Positions 31,252 through 32,018 of a DNA stretch of 32,018 bases are shown here, one piece after another (position 1 is the first letter of the stretch; every line of letters starts with the position of its first letter). Under the pieces are notes generated by a model. It did not search any database and was not told the DNA's origin. It was given only the letters and a program-made list of their open reading frames with translations. Source of the DNA: Clostridiales bacterium DTU087 (lineage in GTDB: Bacteria > Bacillota > Limnochordia > DTU087); the NCBI GenBank assembly GCA_001513495.1, contig LFTN01000106.1:1-32018 (forward strand), given 5' to 3'. A program made the translations under genes and the position numbers.

Positions 31252-31806
31252 ATGAAGAGAAGTTGGATTATTGTTGTCGCGGCTATCCTGGTCTTAGCGT
31301 TCGGCCTAATCAGTCAATACAACAGCTTGGTGTCCTTGGAAACCAATGTCGATGCCAGGTGGGCCCAGGTAGAGAATCAGCTGCAGAGGCGGGCTGACTT
31401 GATCCCTAACTTGGTCAACACTGTCAAGGGTTATGCCAGCCACGAGGAACAGATCTTCACAGAGATAGCTGCAGCCCGCAGCAGGCTCCTTTCAGCTGCC
31501 AGCCCCAGCGCTCAGATGGAAGCCAGCAACAGTCTGGATATGGCCTTGGGCAGGCTGCTGGCCATCGCTGAGAATTACCCGCAGCTGAAGGCAGACACCA
31601 GTTTTGTCCGGCTGCAGGATGAGCTGGCCGGCACTGAAAACCGCATTGCGGTTGAGCGGATGCGGTACAACGAAGCTGTCCAAGAGTGGAACCGGACCAT
31701 CCGGCGCTTTCCCACTGTGCTGGTGGCTAGGCTGTTTGGCAAGGATGTCCGCCCATTCTTCGAGGCATCGGCAGGTGCCCAAGAAGTGCCACAGGTTCAG
31801 TTCTAG
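31252..31806 (+). CDS. lemA: LemA family protein
   Basis: N-terminal TM; YNSLVSLETNVDARWAQVENQLQRRADLIPNLVNTVKGYASHEEQIF...YNEAVQEWNRTIRRFPTVLVARLFG. Confidence 0.96.
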   Translation: MKRSWIIVVAAILVLAFGLISQYNSLVSLETNVDARWAQVENQLQRRADLIPNLVNTVKGYASHEEQIFTEIAAARSRLLSAASPSAQMEASNSLDMALGRLLAIAENYPQLKADTSFVRLQDELAGTENRIAVERMRYNEAVQEWNRTIRRFPTVLVARLFGKDVRPFFEASAGAQEVPQVQF

Positions 31807-31824
31807 CCCAGCTTTTGGGCTGTC

Positions 31825-31854
31825 TTGACGGTGGCTGGGCTGCCGTGTTAGAAT
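31825..31854 (+). promoter_or_regulatory. Sigma-A promoter of tRNA-Ser
   Basis: TTGACG - 18 nt - TAGAAT, about 18 nt before the tRNA. Confidence 0.75.
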
Positions 31855-31872
31855 AAATGAGCTGACACAACT

Positions 31873-31960
31873 GGAGGGGTGTCGGAGTGGACGATCGTGG
31901 CGGTCTTGAAAACCGCTGAGGTGCAAGCCTCCGTGGGTTCGAATCCCACCCCCTCCGCCA
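31873..31960 (+). tRNA. tRNA-Ser (anticodon TGA), CCA encoded
   Basis: Acceptor GGAGGGG/CCCCTCC, discriminator G, long variable arm, anticodon loop ctTGAaa, ggTTCGAatccc T-arm. Confidence 0.97.
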
Positions 31961-31969
31961 TCCAAGAAA

Positions 31970-31999
31970 CCATTTCCGTCTGTGGGAGATGGCTTTTTT
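31970..31999 (+). terminator. Terminator of tRNA-Ser
   Basis: CCATTTCC / GGAGATGG stem followed by cTTTTTT. Confidence 0.75.
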
Positions 32000-32018
32000 G
32001 ATCTTTACGGCTATGGAC

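Overview
The window is a Bacillota-type chromosomal segment, mostly housekeeping. No CRISPR array, transposase, phage or recognisable defence island is visible. Order of contents: 3' end of a 5S rRNA and tRNA-Asn(GTT); a LiaF/LiaS/LiaR-like three-component system; a small membrane ORF with an in-frame TAG; a complete F-type ATP synthase operon (atpZ-I-B-E-F-H-A-G-D-C); a minus-strand pair (TM peptide and double zinc-ribbon protein); a minus-strand TasA/camelysin-like protein with no signal peptide; ychF, a YlbF-family protein and asnS; a DUF2619/YqhV-like protein; glyA; a periplasmic-sensor (SBP_bac_3) diguanylate cyclase; a structured leader followed by a pyruvate:ferredoxin oxidoreductase-type operon (gamma-delta-alpha-beta); an MFS permease; a T-box leader and serS; a five-gene TolC/TolC/MacA/MacB-ATPase/MacB-permease efflux operon; a TPM-domain protein and LemA; and tRNA-Ser(TGA). 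The best leads are: (1) an F-type c subunit with a Na+-type ligand set but a degraded helix-1 glycine motif; (2) a TolC-like protein that appears to lack both beta-barrel segments, next to a barrel-containing paralog and a short-hairpin adaptor; (3) a leaderless TasA-like protein; (4) an unassigned structured 5' leader before the por operon; (5) an exact 17-nt repeat containing a palindrome in two adjacent unrelated genes; (6) a Pho-box-like direct repeat over the efflux operon promoter. All family calls are from reading the sequence; no database search was run.
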